From positions 36,421,989 to 36,485,988 of the forward strand of contig OY829326.1 of NCBI GenBank assembly GCA_963691655.1: DNA of 64,000 nucleotides. The letters run 5' to 3'. The position numbers and the translations under genes are program-made. Shown here in pieces: positions 10,959-21,680 of this stretch. The notes beneath the pieces are model-generated. The model was not told the DNA's origin. It ran no database searches and saw nothing but the letters and a program-made list of their open reading frames with translations. Each line of letters opens with the position of its first letter. Within the stretch, counting starts at the first letter, position 1. Origin of the DNA: Toxonevra muliebris. Taxonomy: Eukaryota > Arthropoda > Insecta > Diptera > Pallopteridae.

Positions 10959-12660
10959 TTAATCGGTACCAAAATACTTTTGACCAAAATGATTTGGTGC
11001 CACCTGATGCAATTCGGAAGTAAGAATTTTCAATTTGGGAAATGCTCCCAAAACAGTCTTGGCCGCAATTGGTGTACAAAATAAATTTGAAAGTATGATG
11101 CAACTTTCGGATACACCATGCTGTTTCAAAACGTTAACAGCCTGAAAAAAAAGAAAATTTAATATATTAATTGTGAGATATGGTTCAAAATTTATTTCGA
11201 ATTTTTGAGTCTGTGAGCTCGTGATAACAGGCAAGTCTTTTAGGAAGATGCCGACTCTCAGTTGACTATATGTCCCTGGAAGTTTTAATAAGTTTTACAT
11301 AGTTTAAAACATGAAAATTTTTTCTAAAATAATGTTCCTGATATACCTACTACTTTCATTTTGTGAGTCTTTTTTCAATATTTTTATTTTATTTTTTTAA
11401 TTGTATGAAAAACATGGATTGGGACATTGCCATATTTCCGAATTTTAGCCGCAGCACTTCAGACGCCATTACTGCCGTTTTAATGGGTTGCCAAATGCTT
11501 AAAAATTGAAATTTGTTTTGATTTTTTAAGATAAATATGTGTAAAGTATGTATTTTTAATTTGCAGGAAAATTTCGGTGTTATTTCGTCTTGGATAATTT
11601 TTGTGTTGGCATGCAAAATAGCGAGTTTTTGGTTAAGTTGGGGCATCAGAGTTTTTGTGTTTTGCACTGAGGCACCATTTTTTTATTCGGAAACAGTCCT
11701 TTAAATGAGTTTATATACTTCCAATGCAATTCACGAAAACGGTTCGTTACAAACCAAACTAAAACTTTTTCTAATCAATACTTCCGCCATATTGCACTTT
11801 TCCTATGACCCCTATTTATCTTTCAATCTGCTTTTCCGGTGTAACTCTATCCCACGTTAGGGAAATATTCCATACGAACTTTACAACTATTACGCACCTG
11901 CAATACAGTATTTCCAGTTGACATAATTGGATACATCAGCAATACTTGACGGCGTGCAATATCATCAGGAAAACGTGCATAAACTACTCGTGCCACATGT
12001 GTATCAGCATCTGACTCGACAAGTATCTTGCCTATTCGTATAGAACGACAGCAATCGCGCAAACCTTGTTCCATCGCCTCACCAGAACGTATGATGGACA
12101 CACCACAATTACCAGAGCCATACTTAAGTCCATCGTAAATGGAGTTAGTCGGGGTTTCCACTATACATTTTGTATATGGCAGTTGATTGAGTGATTCTTC
12201 AATAACCAGGCGTATTAGACGATCAGCATAGAATTTGAAGTCGCTGCGGGTGGTATTTCTAGATAAGCAAAAATATAAATTTCCAAATTACATTTACAAA
12301 AAGTAGTCAGAATTGTATGCGGTCATACTTGTCTCTTAGTATCGTCAGCAGCTCACACACTTGTGAGTTACACTCAAGGATTTTAAGATGTGGCCCATAT
12401 TCTTCCGTCGTCTCTATTCTTTTGGGGACATTCACCAATGTTGTTTCTACTGTCATTGTTGGTACTGACCCGCTACGACTATTGCTATTGCTATCACCAC
12501 CGCTATCAGTACTCTCCGTACTTGAGTTTTCTTGTGTTGAGTGCGGGGAAGCACTGCTGGGTGGTGGAGACCCGTTGGTGCACATGTTGGCCGCAATTTT
12601 GACGCAGTTAAGTTCTACGAACAGATATGACGAAGTAGAAATGTGCAATTTACGACTCAC
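10959..12660 (-). CDS. kri: Uracil phosphoribosyltransferase homologue (UPRT / krishah), complete, 3 exons
   Basis: Exons on the minus strand are 12660-12329, 12258-11898 and 11141-10959, giving 876 nt and 291 aa. Intron 1 is 70 nt (donor GTATGA, acceptor ATCTAG) and intron 2 is 756 nt (donor GTGCGT, acceptor TTTCAG). The first ~85 residues are low-complexity Ser/Thr/Asn/Pro, as in other animal UPRTs. After that come LRDK-NTTRSDFKFYADRLIRL, CGVSIIRSGEAMEQGLRDCC, SIRIGKILVESD, VLLMYPIMSTGNTVLQ and the C-terminal HFGQKYFGTD, all matching human UPRT. Bacterial UPRT makes UMP from uracil and PRPP. The PRPP loop here has Tyr-Pro where bacterial enzymes have Asp-Pro, as in vertebrates, so catalytic strength is uncertain. 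The Drosophila orthologue has been reported as needed for larval growth; I recall that, it is not seen here. The start at 12660 is the most upstream Met in frame; Met26 is an alternative. Confidence 0.93.
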
Positions 12661-13006
12661 GTGTTTCGGCAGCTACTTTGCGTTTTTTCAAAGTATATGC
12701 TCGTGCTTATTTCCTGTTTGTTGTTGCTTTACTTTGAAAACACGTGCACCGGTATTTGAAGCTTTCGTGTTTGTTTATAAGTCTATTATTTATTTTTATC
12801 AATATTAGTAATCAATGTGCGATTTTTAAAAGTAGTAACAAATAATTATAAGTTTGCAGTACAAATCAGAAATGTGTTTTTATTTTTTGACATTACTTCA
12901 TGAGCAGAGTTGCCACATTATTTCCCTTTTAACTATGTAGGGCAAAAAACTTCCCTAATGGGTATGTACCAAAATGCACGATTATGTGATGTGAACTAGT
13001 TGCTTA

Positions 13007-13268
13007 GTCCCCTCGTAGACGCTGCGATTTTCATACGATTTCTCTCTGCGGTTCTCTCTTATAACTTTGCTCTATCGCCGGTAGATTTTAGACACAGCGA
13101 TGTTTACCAAGAGATTATTTCTTTTTGTTTGCTTTTTGGCATTTGTTTTACATGAGAGCAACAGAGATACACAAGATAAACTTGTCCCCTTTCATTTTCC
13201 CTCCCTCGCTCACAAAGAGAAAATCGCAGAGAGGAATCGCATGAAAATCGAAGTATCTGAAAGGGGAC
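13007..13268. mobile_element. MITE-like element, 262 bp, long terminal inverted repeats
   Basis: The left end GTCCCCTCGTAGACGCTGCG continues through GATTTTCATACGATTTCTCT. The right end reversed reads GTCCCCTTTCAGATACTTCG and continues GATTTTCATGCGATTCCTCT, so about 54 bp match with roughly 13 differences. Both sides are bordered by TTA (13004-13006, 13269-13271). An outer inverted pair, ACTAGTTGCTT at 12995-13005 and its complement at 13362-13372, suggests the full unit may be larger or nested. It lies just 5' of the UPRT gene and contains a spurious 84-codon open frame. Confidence 0.6.
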
Positions 13269-13740
13269 TTACAGTTTTTTTACATTCCCTTTCAAAGCCT
13301 GCGGAACTTTTACTCTTTTTCATTCGTCTCTCACACTCTTCACAACGCATTTAATCGCCGCAAGCAACTAGTTTAAAAGCAGACACAATGATCGTCTTTC
13401 ACAAACGGAATTTGAATCGACACAGCTACATTAAACTGAAATAGGTTGCGATTGCATGTGGTAATTACGGGTTATGCGCACTACATTCTTACATTTTTTT
13501 TCTTTGAACAAATTGTCAAGAACTTTCTGTCAAGCTGTATACCTCCCCATTAATAAGTTGAAGGTTGATCAACTTTTCACATGTTGTTCACATATGCGGA
13601 AAACGACGTAGTTTACTCCATATAAATGAATGTAGTTCAATTTAGCAGTCAATATCATTCAAACCCAGTAGGACGCCAACGCAATTGAAGAAGAAATCAA
13701 GGAAAACTATCTTATTTTTATTTAAAGCAGAATTGCATGT

Positions 13741-14030
13741 ATCCACCGTGGTGCAGCGGTTAGTTTTCTGAACTGCTACGCAATGTGCACAGGATTGACC
13801 TTGAGACGGCCAAAAAATTACAATAAAAATAAATGTCTGTACGGCAAGCCTCCCAGAGTAAAACTTTTTTTAGAAAAGCTTTGTCCTTCGCCATTCGGAC
13901 TCGGCATAATGTTGTTGATCTCTTCCATTAGGGAAGGCTAATTGCAGTAAGATTCCACTGTATATGGTTTTTCCGAAGGAGATTAGGTCCACCACCTTTT
14001 TCGAATAGAATGCTTTCCCAGCCGCAGTGT
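13741..14030 (+). mobile_element. tRNA-derived SINE-like unit (degenerate)
   Basis: TGGTGCAGCGG at 13749-13759 fits the RNA polymerase III A-box consensus TRGYNNARNNG. GGATTGACC at 13792-13800 is a poor B box in the right position, about 40 nt on. The rest resembles a SINE body rather than a tRNA; no cloverleaf closes. No target duplication was found and the 3' boundary is approximate. Confidence 0.4.
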
Positions 14031-16051
14031 TTTAATTAAATATTCATTCAACATAACACGGCTAGTGAAGCCACTGGATTTCTATGAGCGTAAATAATAA
14101 AACTATGCTAAGAAACTGGCGAGATTTTTTTCAAAAAATATTTAACGAACCTAATTGATGACAGAGAACGGTAATGCCATAAATATCAGCAAATTTTTCG
14201 TCGATAGCAAAATTTTGATGTATTCTGCAATGTGAAAAATATAATTGCTGGAATTTGAAAAAAACACTAACCGGTCCAGGTTGTGAACCTTAGGCTTTTT
14301 TTTTTTTTTTGCGAAAAATTTTAGAAAATATTGGGCAGATGGAAGATGCTGTCTGATAAGGAACACATTTGCGAAGACGCAGCTACTTAATCAGAAAAAA
14401 ACTGAAAAATAAACCGTCTTTGTGTTATCAACAGTATAGATCCTCACCCACCAATTGAAAGCATTTAATAAGTTAAAAATTTTTTTTTTTATTACAAATT
14501 TTGATACTCTGATCTTATATAAATTAAAGATTTTCGATTCTCAAGGAAAAAAAACAACTTACTGTTCGAAAAATCAACTTTTAACTCTTTTACCAGGGAC
14601 CAGATAAAAACATGCCAAACAGTACCCTGCATCAATATACTTCTCTCTTTATCCTGCTTGAAATAGCTGGACGGAAAAGTCGTGTATTGGGAATAAGGTA
14701 CCATATAAAAACTATACTTACAATCCTGCAGCAAATAAACATTAAACATAACAAATGCGTATTTATGTATTTTCATGCTAATTTATTTTAATTTATTAAT
14801 TTATTGTATTTTATTACTGACAATTGATTTAAGGCCATATAAAAAAAGTATATTTATTCTTTCTTTAATTTAAATCAAACTTAGTTTTCGTTTGTATTTT
14901 AGTATTATGTATTTTTGCAATGTACTCGTAAATTGCTTGCATTTGTATAAAAAGAATTAGTTAATACAATAATAAAATTTATGCTAAAAAAAAAAAAATA
15001 TATATAAAAATGATTTTGTTTTCTCGTTTATACAAATTATGCAAAAGGAAAGCAATTTATATTTAGGTTTTAATAAACATAACTGTACACGGTATTTTGT
15101 TTTAAACTATTGCATTCTGTTTGTTTTGTTACACATTTTTATAACTATTTAACAAAGAATTTAAATTATGTATGTATGTATAAGGTTTTATTGCATTTGT
15201 GTGTGTTTGTTTTGCTCTTAAAAGTAAAAAGTTCTGTATTTTACAATTCATTTGCATAAAATAAAATTAGATATTTTAAAATTAAAACTTAAAAGAAAAA
15301 CATAATAAAATGAAATATTTATTTTTTTTTTGTTTGTTTTTATTTTGTAAAACTAAAACATTTTGGCACTGTAAACAAATAATTACAACAAAATTAAAAT
15401 TATATTTATAGTCGAAGATTTTCGATAGATTTTCGTGTTTCATTATTTTTATTTATATTTTTTTAAGTTTCTGTTCGCTACATTATTTGAAAAATGCTAA
15501 TTTTCGATACGTTTTCAAAAATTCTAAATTCTAATTTATATGCAAATAATAATATAGCATTATTTATTATAGTATTAGTTTTTTTTCATTTATGTTGACC
15601 AAAATTATAATCGTTTCGCAGTTCTTTTTGCAATGATCTTTTATGAGAAGAGCTCATGAATGTTCATTTGTTTGTTTTTGAATTTTAAAAAATTGTTAAT
15701 TACTTTTGTTTTCTAACGTGTATGTGTGTAGATAAATTGATTTGGAAAATAAGCTCGTTCAAATTCTACAAAATATTGTATACGTTTTAACTACATTTAT
15801 ATGTACGTAATTTGAGTATAATCAGTTAATATTTTATGTTGTATGCATATAATTAATAGTTGTTCAAATGCTGATTGATTGATTTATGTATTTATTTAGT
15901 CTCATTATGAAAATTATTAGTAATTATATTATTTCTTTAGGTTTTCTGAAATATTTTCATATTGTAAGCTTTTCTCGCAGATTTAATTGATTTTTTAACT
16001 TTTGAATTTAAAACTGTTTTTACTCTCTTCCTTTCTCTCTCTCTATCATTC
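14031..16051. other. 3' flank and probable 3' UTR of ko
   Basis: Very AT-rich sequence downstream of the minus-strand ko stop codon at 16052. A CT-rich tract (CTCTCTCTCTCT near 16035) directly follows the stop. Many TTTATT words (AATAAA on the minus strand) are present, so the poly(A) site cannot be chosen. No separate gene is seen. Confidence 0.45.
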
Positions 16052-19000
16052 CTACACCATTCCATAATCGGTACAAACTGGCGTTGGCTGATTATTCTGT
16101 TGTTTTTCCTTTGCCGTATTCGCTGCTGCTGCCGCCGCCGCCGCCATATTTAATTCTACCAAAGTGTCAATGCTATTTAAACTGACACCTTGTAAAATTT
16201 TCTGCGCCGCCAATGAGGTAAAATTAAATGATAAATCCGTTAAACTGGGAAAATTATAGAGTTCTTCTGCGCCCGCAGCCACGCCATTTTCCTTTGAGAG
16301 ACTAAAACGTCGATCGAGCGCTTCTTTGTCCATTGACTTGTCCGCAGCGTTCACACAGTTGTTATCTTTAAGCGCTAGATTTGGCTCGCTTCCCACGGCT
16401 ATCATGCTCTTTTGCAATAAATGCGCCAAATCATCACCGTTGATAGCAGGATTCGAGTTCAGCAAGTTGCCCGCCTTTTGTAGATTGCCAACAGATTCGT
16501 AGCGTAGATTTTTCAAATCGCAATTAGAGTTCATCAAGTTCGAGTGAGCTGCTTCCTTGGAATTCTTTTCATAGAAGCGTAAATTTCCTACAGATCCCGC
16601 TATTTCGAAATCTTGCTTGGCTAACGCTGCCATTGTGAGAGTTTTTTCGCCACTTGGCGAATTCGGATTCGATTCGTTCTTCAATACATTATTCTTATAA
16701 ACAAGATTGCTGGACCCATGCTGGGCCAGTTGTAAACAAAGTTTACGACTGTTGTTCATTGTTGCATCGTTATTGATGTTCTTTGTGAATTTTGAGTTAT
16801 CGATGACTTCCGTTGAACTTAACGTATCAAGATTGTCCGGTGAAGTTTCGCTAATAAATGATATAGAATCGCAAGTCTCTGAATTGGCATCATTCTCGCT
16901 AATGGAATTGTCCTTGTAGAGCGAGGCTTGTTGCTGTTGTTGTTCCCTCTGTTGCTGCTGCTGTTGTTGGGTTCGTAATGGCGTAGTCTGTTGTTTTGAG
17001 AGCGTTTTCTTTATAATCTCACCTTTTTCGTTGGTCATCGTCTCATTATTAATAATGAACACATTTGAGTTCTCCATTAGCTTTCCATTCTCTAATGTAA
17101 TTACACTACGTACTGGTGAATTCTGCACAAATATTTTGGTGCTGGGTATGCTGCTCTGACTGCCATTCGAGGTTGTTACTTGGAGGGTGATTGAATTATT
17201 CGAATTGGAGTTTGGCACCCCGTTGAAAATCGAATGCCCAGCAGCCGAGGAGCAGCGACTGCTGGTCTGTTGGTTTGTTATCTCTTCTAATATGCGTGAC
17301 GGTGTCGACGAACGATTGCGTTGTGATTGTTCGGCAGCGCGCGCGCGCATCACTTGATGTCGTGGTGTGCCACGCGGCGAACCGTTCAACACGAGTATCG
17401 AACGTGCCGGACTTGGTTGGATTACTGCCGTATTGGTTGAACACTGTGAGTCTAGACTAGAATGACCACTGGTTTTGCTAAACGATACTTTCCCACTATC
17501 GATACTCGACGGACCGGATGTTAGCATAGAAGATGCTTTGCCTGACTCCAGACTGGAAGGACCACTCTGAACACTACGATAGCTTATCTTATTATCTGCA
17601 TAACCATTAATAATGACATTGTCCGCTTGTCGTTTCGTCGGCGTTTTAAGTGTCGATGAACGTGAAGGCGACTGCTCGAATATATGCTTGCCGATAACAC
17701 TTTTTTGTGCTGTTTTCTGTGTAGAGGAGGAGGAAGTGTGGTTTGGCGTAGTCAAACGTGATAAAGTCGCTGAAGAGTGATTAATTTTATTGTGATTCCC
17801 TGTTGCACTCACGGCTGATGCTCCACTGATCGTAGTGGCTGGTATAGACTGTGTCGAGCGTGGCAAAGAACTGCTGCAGTACACGGGTGAACGTCGTCGT
17901 ATAGGTGAGCAATCACGTGATGAAATTAAAAAGGTTGATTCGCTGGACATGTGACGACGATGGCGTCGTGGCAATGTTGAAGATCGTTGACTTAGCTCCG
18001 AGCCGTCGTAGAAAGTAGAATTGGAAAGCGTATGTGTAACCGGTAGATCCTGGCGAAAGAAGGGGAAAGGAACGGTTAATAAAATTTACTACAATAATAC
18101 AATGAAGCTTACGTGATCTGCTGTTTGCGTGCCCACACTATGTAAATGCACAGCTCTGGAATTAAACCACTCGGCAGGAGGAAATTGTGCGGAGTAAGTT
18201 TCGATTTGGCGTTGTTTTGCGCGGCCACTACGTCGAAACAGACGCGATAATAAAGACCCTTTTTCTACAGAAAAAACAAAATAAACAAAAAAAAATACAA
18301 AAGTATTAGTTAACGTCATAAGTTCATATGAAATTTTTACACTCACTTGGTGATGAGGAATCTGTGCTTTGATATTCCGAGCTGCTGCTATCGGTAGCCA
18401 AAGTTTGTGCGTACGTTTTCGAAAGACTTCGAGTTGAGGCACATCGTTGTAACCGTTTCGATGAGCCAAAGAGTCTCAAACTGTGTCTTCGTTCTAGGCT
18501 ACGTGGCGTCGGAAAAGAGGCACTACGACGTTTTGAAGCGCGTGGGTAAAGAATTTTATCGTTTGGATTACCTAGTTGGAAGTATGAAAATTCAATCAAA
18601 ATTCAAACAAGCTTCTTGCCTTTAACAACTTAATGGAGATTTTAGTTACTTTTTTGTCAGTTTTCATACCAAGATATATGATTTAAAATAAATTGTTAAG
18701 ATCGCTATATTAAGTTTTACCTCCACAGATGACATCCGCCAGATTTGTCTGTATACACTGATGCGTTAGATCACCATCACGTTCTGTAGATATCTCTCCA
18801 TACAATGAGTGTAAAGCTTCGGCATTTGTCATTAGCATAGTGCGTGCCTCTTGAGGTATTTCGTCTGATTCTTCAAATTCTTGATAGGCATTACGAATAT
18901 TACGCGGGCGTGATCGACTGCGACGGCGTCTATAGTGTATGAAATCAATATAATTATCCAGCAGAAAGTTCCAAAAAGTTTGATTTCTGATTCGATACTT

Positions 19001-19261
19001 ACTCTGGCGTAAATATAAAGTAACCCTTTGAGGTTTGGTAAATCTTTTGCTCTTGCATTAGTTGCGCCAATGTATCGTAGATAACTTCAGTGGCTGGTGG
19101 TGTCATATGCGGAAATCGTGTCCCCAATTTCATGCGTACATTCTCAATAGTGGCCGAGTGCCCTTCAGCGGTTAAATCCATTATGACATCACAAAGCGCC
19201 TCGGGTAGCGGGGTAAATTGTCCTTGAACTGTCGGTGTTACGATGCAGTCATCGATGTCAC
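16052..19261 (-). CDS. ko: Storkhead-box winged-helix protein (knockout/STOX homologue), 3' five exons, 5' end missing
   Basis: Visible exons are 19261-19003, 18929-18721, 18571-18347, 18264-18113 and 18049-16052, all with GT...AG introns (73, 149, 82 and 63 nt) and matching phases. They encode 946 residues plus stop. Residues ~14-86 are the Storkhead winged helix: QFTPLPEALC, RFPHMTPPATEVIYDTL, KIYQTSKGYFIFTPE, matching human STOX1/STOX2. Residues 232-264 carry a second family block ending YSAQFPPAEWF, equivalent to SAQFPPEEW in STOX2. The remaining ~680 residues are Ser/Asn/Thr-rich and look disordered, with a Gln-rich stretch (~640-655) and a polyalanine run (~916-924) near the C-terminus. 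Exon 1 as shown begins with two bases of a split codon after TTCGCAG, so at least one upstream coding exon exists. STOX proteins are putative DNA-binding factors; Drosophila knockout acts in motor-axon/muscle development (family knowledge). The long open frame starting at 17974 begins at a TTG and is only the interior of the last exon. Confidence 0.92.
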
Positions 19262-21119
19262 CTGCGAAGAGAGCAAGAAAGAGCGAGGTAAGAAAAAATT
19301 TAATCGTGTAATTAGTGAGCTGTCATTGACAGCAAATGGAAAATGTCAATTGCTTAACGTTTTTATTTTATACAAACATGGCTAATTGAATTTATGTGTG
19401 CGTGTATTTGCTTGCATTGCCTGTTGCTAGCAAGCAACCATCTTGGGCAACGTGGTTTCTACTATTCGGTTTTACTTGATCGCATTTTTTCAGTGGAAAC
19501 TCCAAACCTTTTGAGAGTTCCACACTGTTGTTGTTGTTGTGGTTTTTAATGACAGTTTTAATTGTTAGTAGTGCAAGTGTTGAACTGATGAACGCTTTAA
19601 TATGAAGCTACGCAAACAAGAGTAACTGAAATCGGTCAATACTCGTAAACTAGTTAGTGGCTTGCTTTAGATAAATAAATATTAGCCATACTCGTGTATT
19701 TACAATCATTAAGCCAAGTTTGAATTAAGAGTAAATACCTTGAGTTTTTTGTTACTTAAAATGCTAAATCATGAACAAATAATTGTAATTTTTGGCAGCC
19801 AAGAATTTTATTTTCAAAAGCATATGATTTTTGACACGATTTAGACAAAACTCAACAGAAAATTACATATATGCACAAGTCGTAACAAAAATACTTTGTA
19901 ATCAAAGACTAGAAGTGTAAATTAAGTTTCTCCTCATCAAAAACATAAAACACATCAATGACCATTACCTACCAAAATAAAATGGCCATAGGAGTAAATC
20001 ACGACCGAAGTTCACCTGTGTAGGCAGGCGCATCATATTTGCACTGGCTTCAAATCATTGGCAACAACTTAGCAAAATTACAATATCATAGTGTCAAAAA
20101 TGTGTGCTTACAAACGTATGAAGATGGCGTTGTTTCCATTTTTAGCAACTGAATTCATAGAGAATCCCTGACTTTGACCTTTTCTTTAGCAAAGCGTGAG
20201 AAAACTTATGTACAAACTTACAACTTCAGTACAAGTGAATGAAAATACACTGAGAGAAAAAGCACATAAAGTTTTATTTTAAAATTAAAATTTTTTATTT
20301 TAAAATTGATAAAAACTAGTTGAAAACATACTTGTAATGGAGTCACCCCAAATTTGCAAATGAAATTAATAATTAACGAAATTTTAGGGGTGTTAGGGAC
20401 CTGAAGTGCGACTAAAATTATTAGTAGGCCCTTTGACAGTGGGCGCTATTTGACACGATGCCATTCTGAAACTCTAGTTAGGTGCACTACAGTCGATAGA
20501 TTTCATAATACTTAGCCTAAGGATCATTGTAATTCCCAAAAAAAAAAAAAAAGAAAAGGAAATTGTAGAAAAAAGTAAAAGGAACAATTTCAGAAAATAC
20601 GAAGGTAAATGGAACACTCTTTTTTGAACTAAAACTTTAGGTTTTTTTAGGAATCTTAGGTAGAGAAAATAAAAAACCGAGCTCATGTTTAATACTTTGG
20701 TACCCACTAGGTATTTCTTCTTTAATGTAAAAGCCATCCAATAGCATAAACAGTGCTCTGTACAGTAACTTGCCTGCTCAAGATAGGATCTACATACATA
20801 TTGAAGACATCCATTTTAAACATCTGACATAAAAGTACAATAAGAGTTCTGCGAGTTGCACGAAAAAAAATTTAAGTTGGCCTTATTATTATTTATATAA
20901 AAAAGAGAGAAAGAAAGATAGATAAGAGAAAGTTTGCCTTATACTGATCTCATGTATTCATGTGATTAAGGCCCATAATTATCTATGAATTCCATAGCAG
21001 ACTTAACGTAGGTAGCGTCTGGAATGCTTCCGCTGGGTTTCAAAAGACTCCAGTCATTTGTTGCGCGGGAGCATTTCCAACAAGACCTGGTCCATTCTTG
21101 ATGTCTTTACTCAACTTAC
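19262..21119. other. Probable ko intron, non-coding
   Basis: It begins with the acceptor TTCGCAG (minus strand) of the first visible ko exon. The missing 5' exon(s) should lie to the right, but none could be identified. The sequence is ordinary AT-rich DNA with GTTGTT repeats near 19528. Confidence 0.5.
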
Positions 21120-21680
21120 TACTACTAATTTTTTTTTTGCTAAAAAAGATGCCATCTACAGGCTAAAACCAGACTTTTTCAGGGATCTGGGCCAGGAACG
21201 CTTTGTCAGTGTATTTTCATAAATGGCTCCAAAACAGATAATGGTCGGGTAATGGGGTGTCGGTTGAAACAAATGAAGTTCAGCTGCATTGGAATTTCAG
21301 GGAATGAGTTAGCTAACCTAAAAGTTCAAAAACAGATTTTTTGGGACTTGGACCCGTACTTTCTTTGTTGTCTAGAGTTTTAGCTCAAAATCGTACATAG
21401 AAGAGATGCTGCAGATCGAAAAGACATGTTACCTGCCATCTCGAAGCGTCAAGCAAATTTACTGTTCTCACCCAAAAAACAGAACAGTAGACTTCTGGTG
21501 GGATTATAAACAGGTCAGTTTTCTTGGGCTAATCATTCAAATATGAATGAGAAATAGTATTTTTTGTACTGCTTGCTATTTGGAGAAAGAAATGGTAGGG
21601 GCGGTTCTACTGTCTGAGGAATCAGAATACACATATTTGTCACTAGAATGTTGAAAGATGAGCAACTTTATATAAAATCT
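21120..21680 (+). mobile_element. Decayed non-LTR retrotransposon, RNase H to C-terminal region
   Basis: Scattered frames recall the RNase H and post-RNase H segment of LINE ORF2. IGISGNELAN is an eroded GHxGIxGNExAD block, NSRLLVG followed by TGQFSWANH resembles the xLLVGxLTGH block, and weak Cys-rich remains follow. Several stops and frameshifts interrupt it. Boundaries are approximate. Confidence 0.5.

Noticed and set aside
11389..11667. 92-codon minus-strand frame
   Set aside because: It falls within UPRT intron 2 and has no conserved motif.
12317..12808. 163-codon plus-strand frame
   Set aside because: It is antisense to the Ser/Thr-rich first exon of UPRT and is a shadow of that coding strand.
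13100..13354. 84-codon frame with a signal-peptide-like start
   Set aside because: Most of it lies inside the MITE at 13007-13268, and the hydrophobic start is T-rich element sequence.
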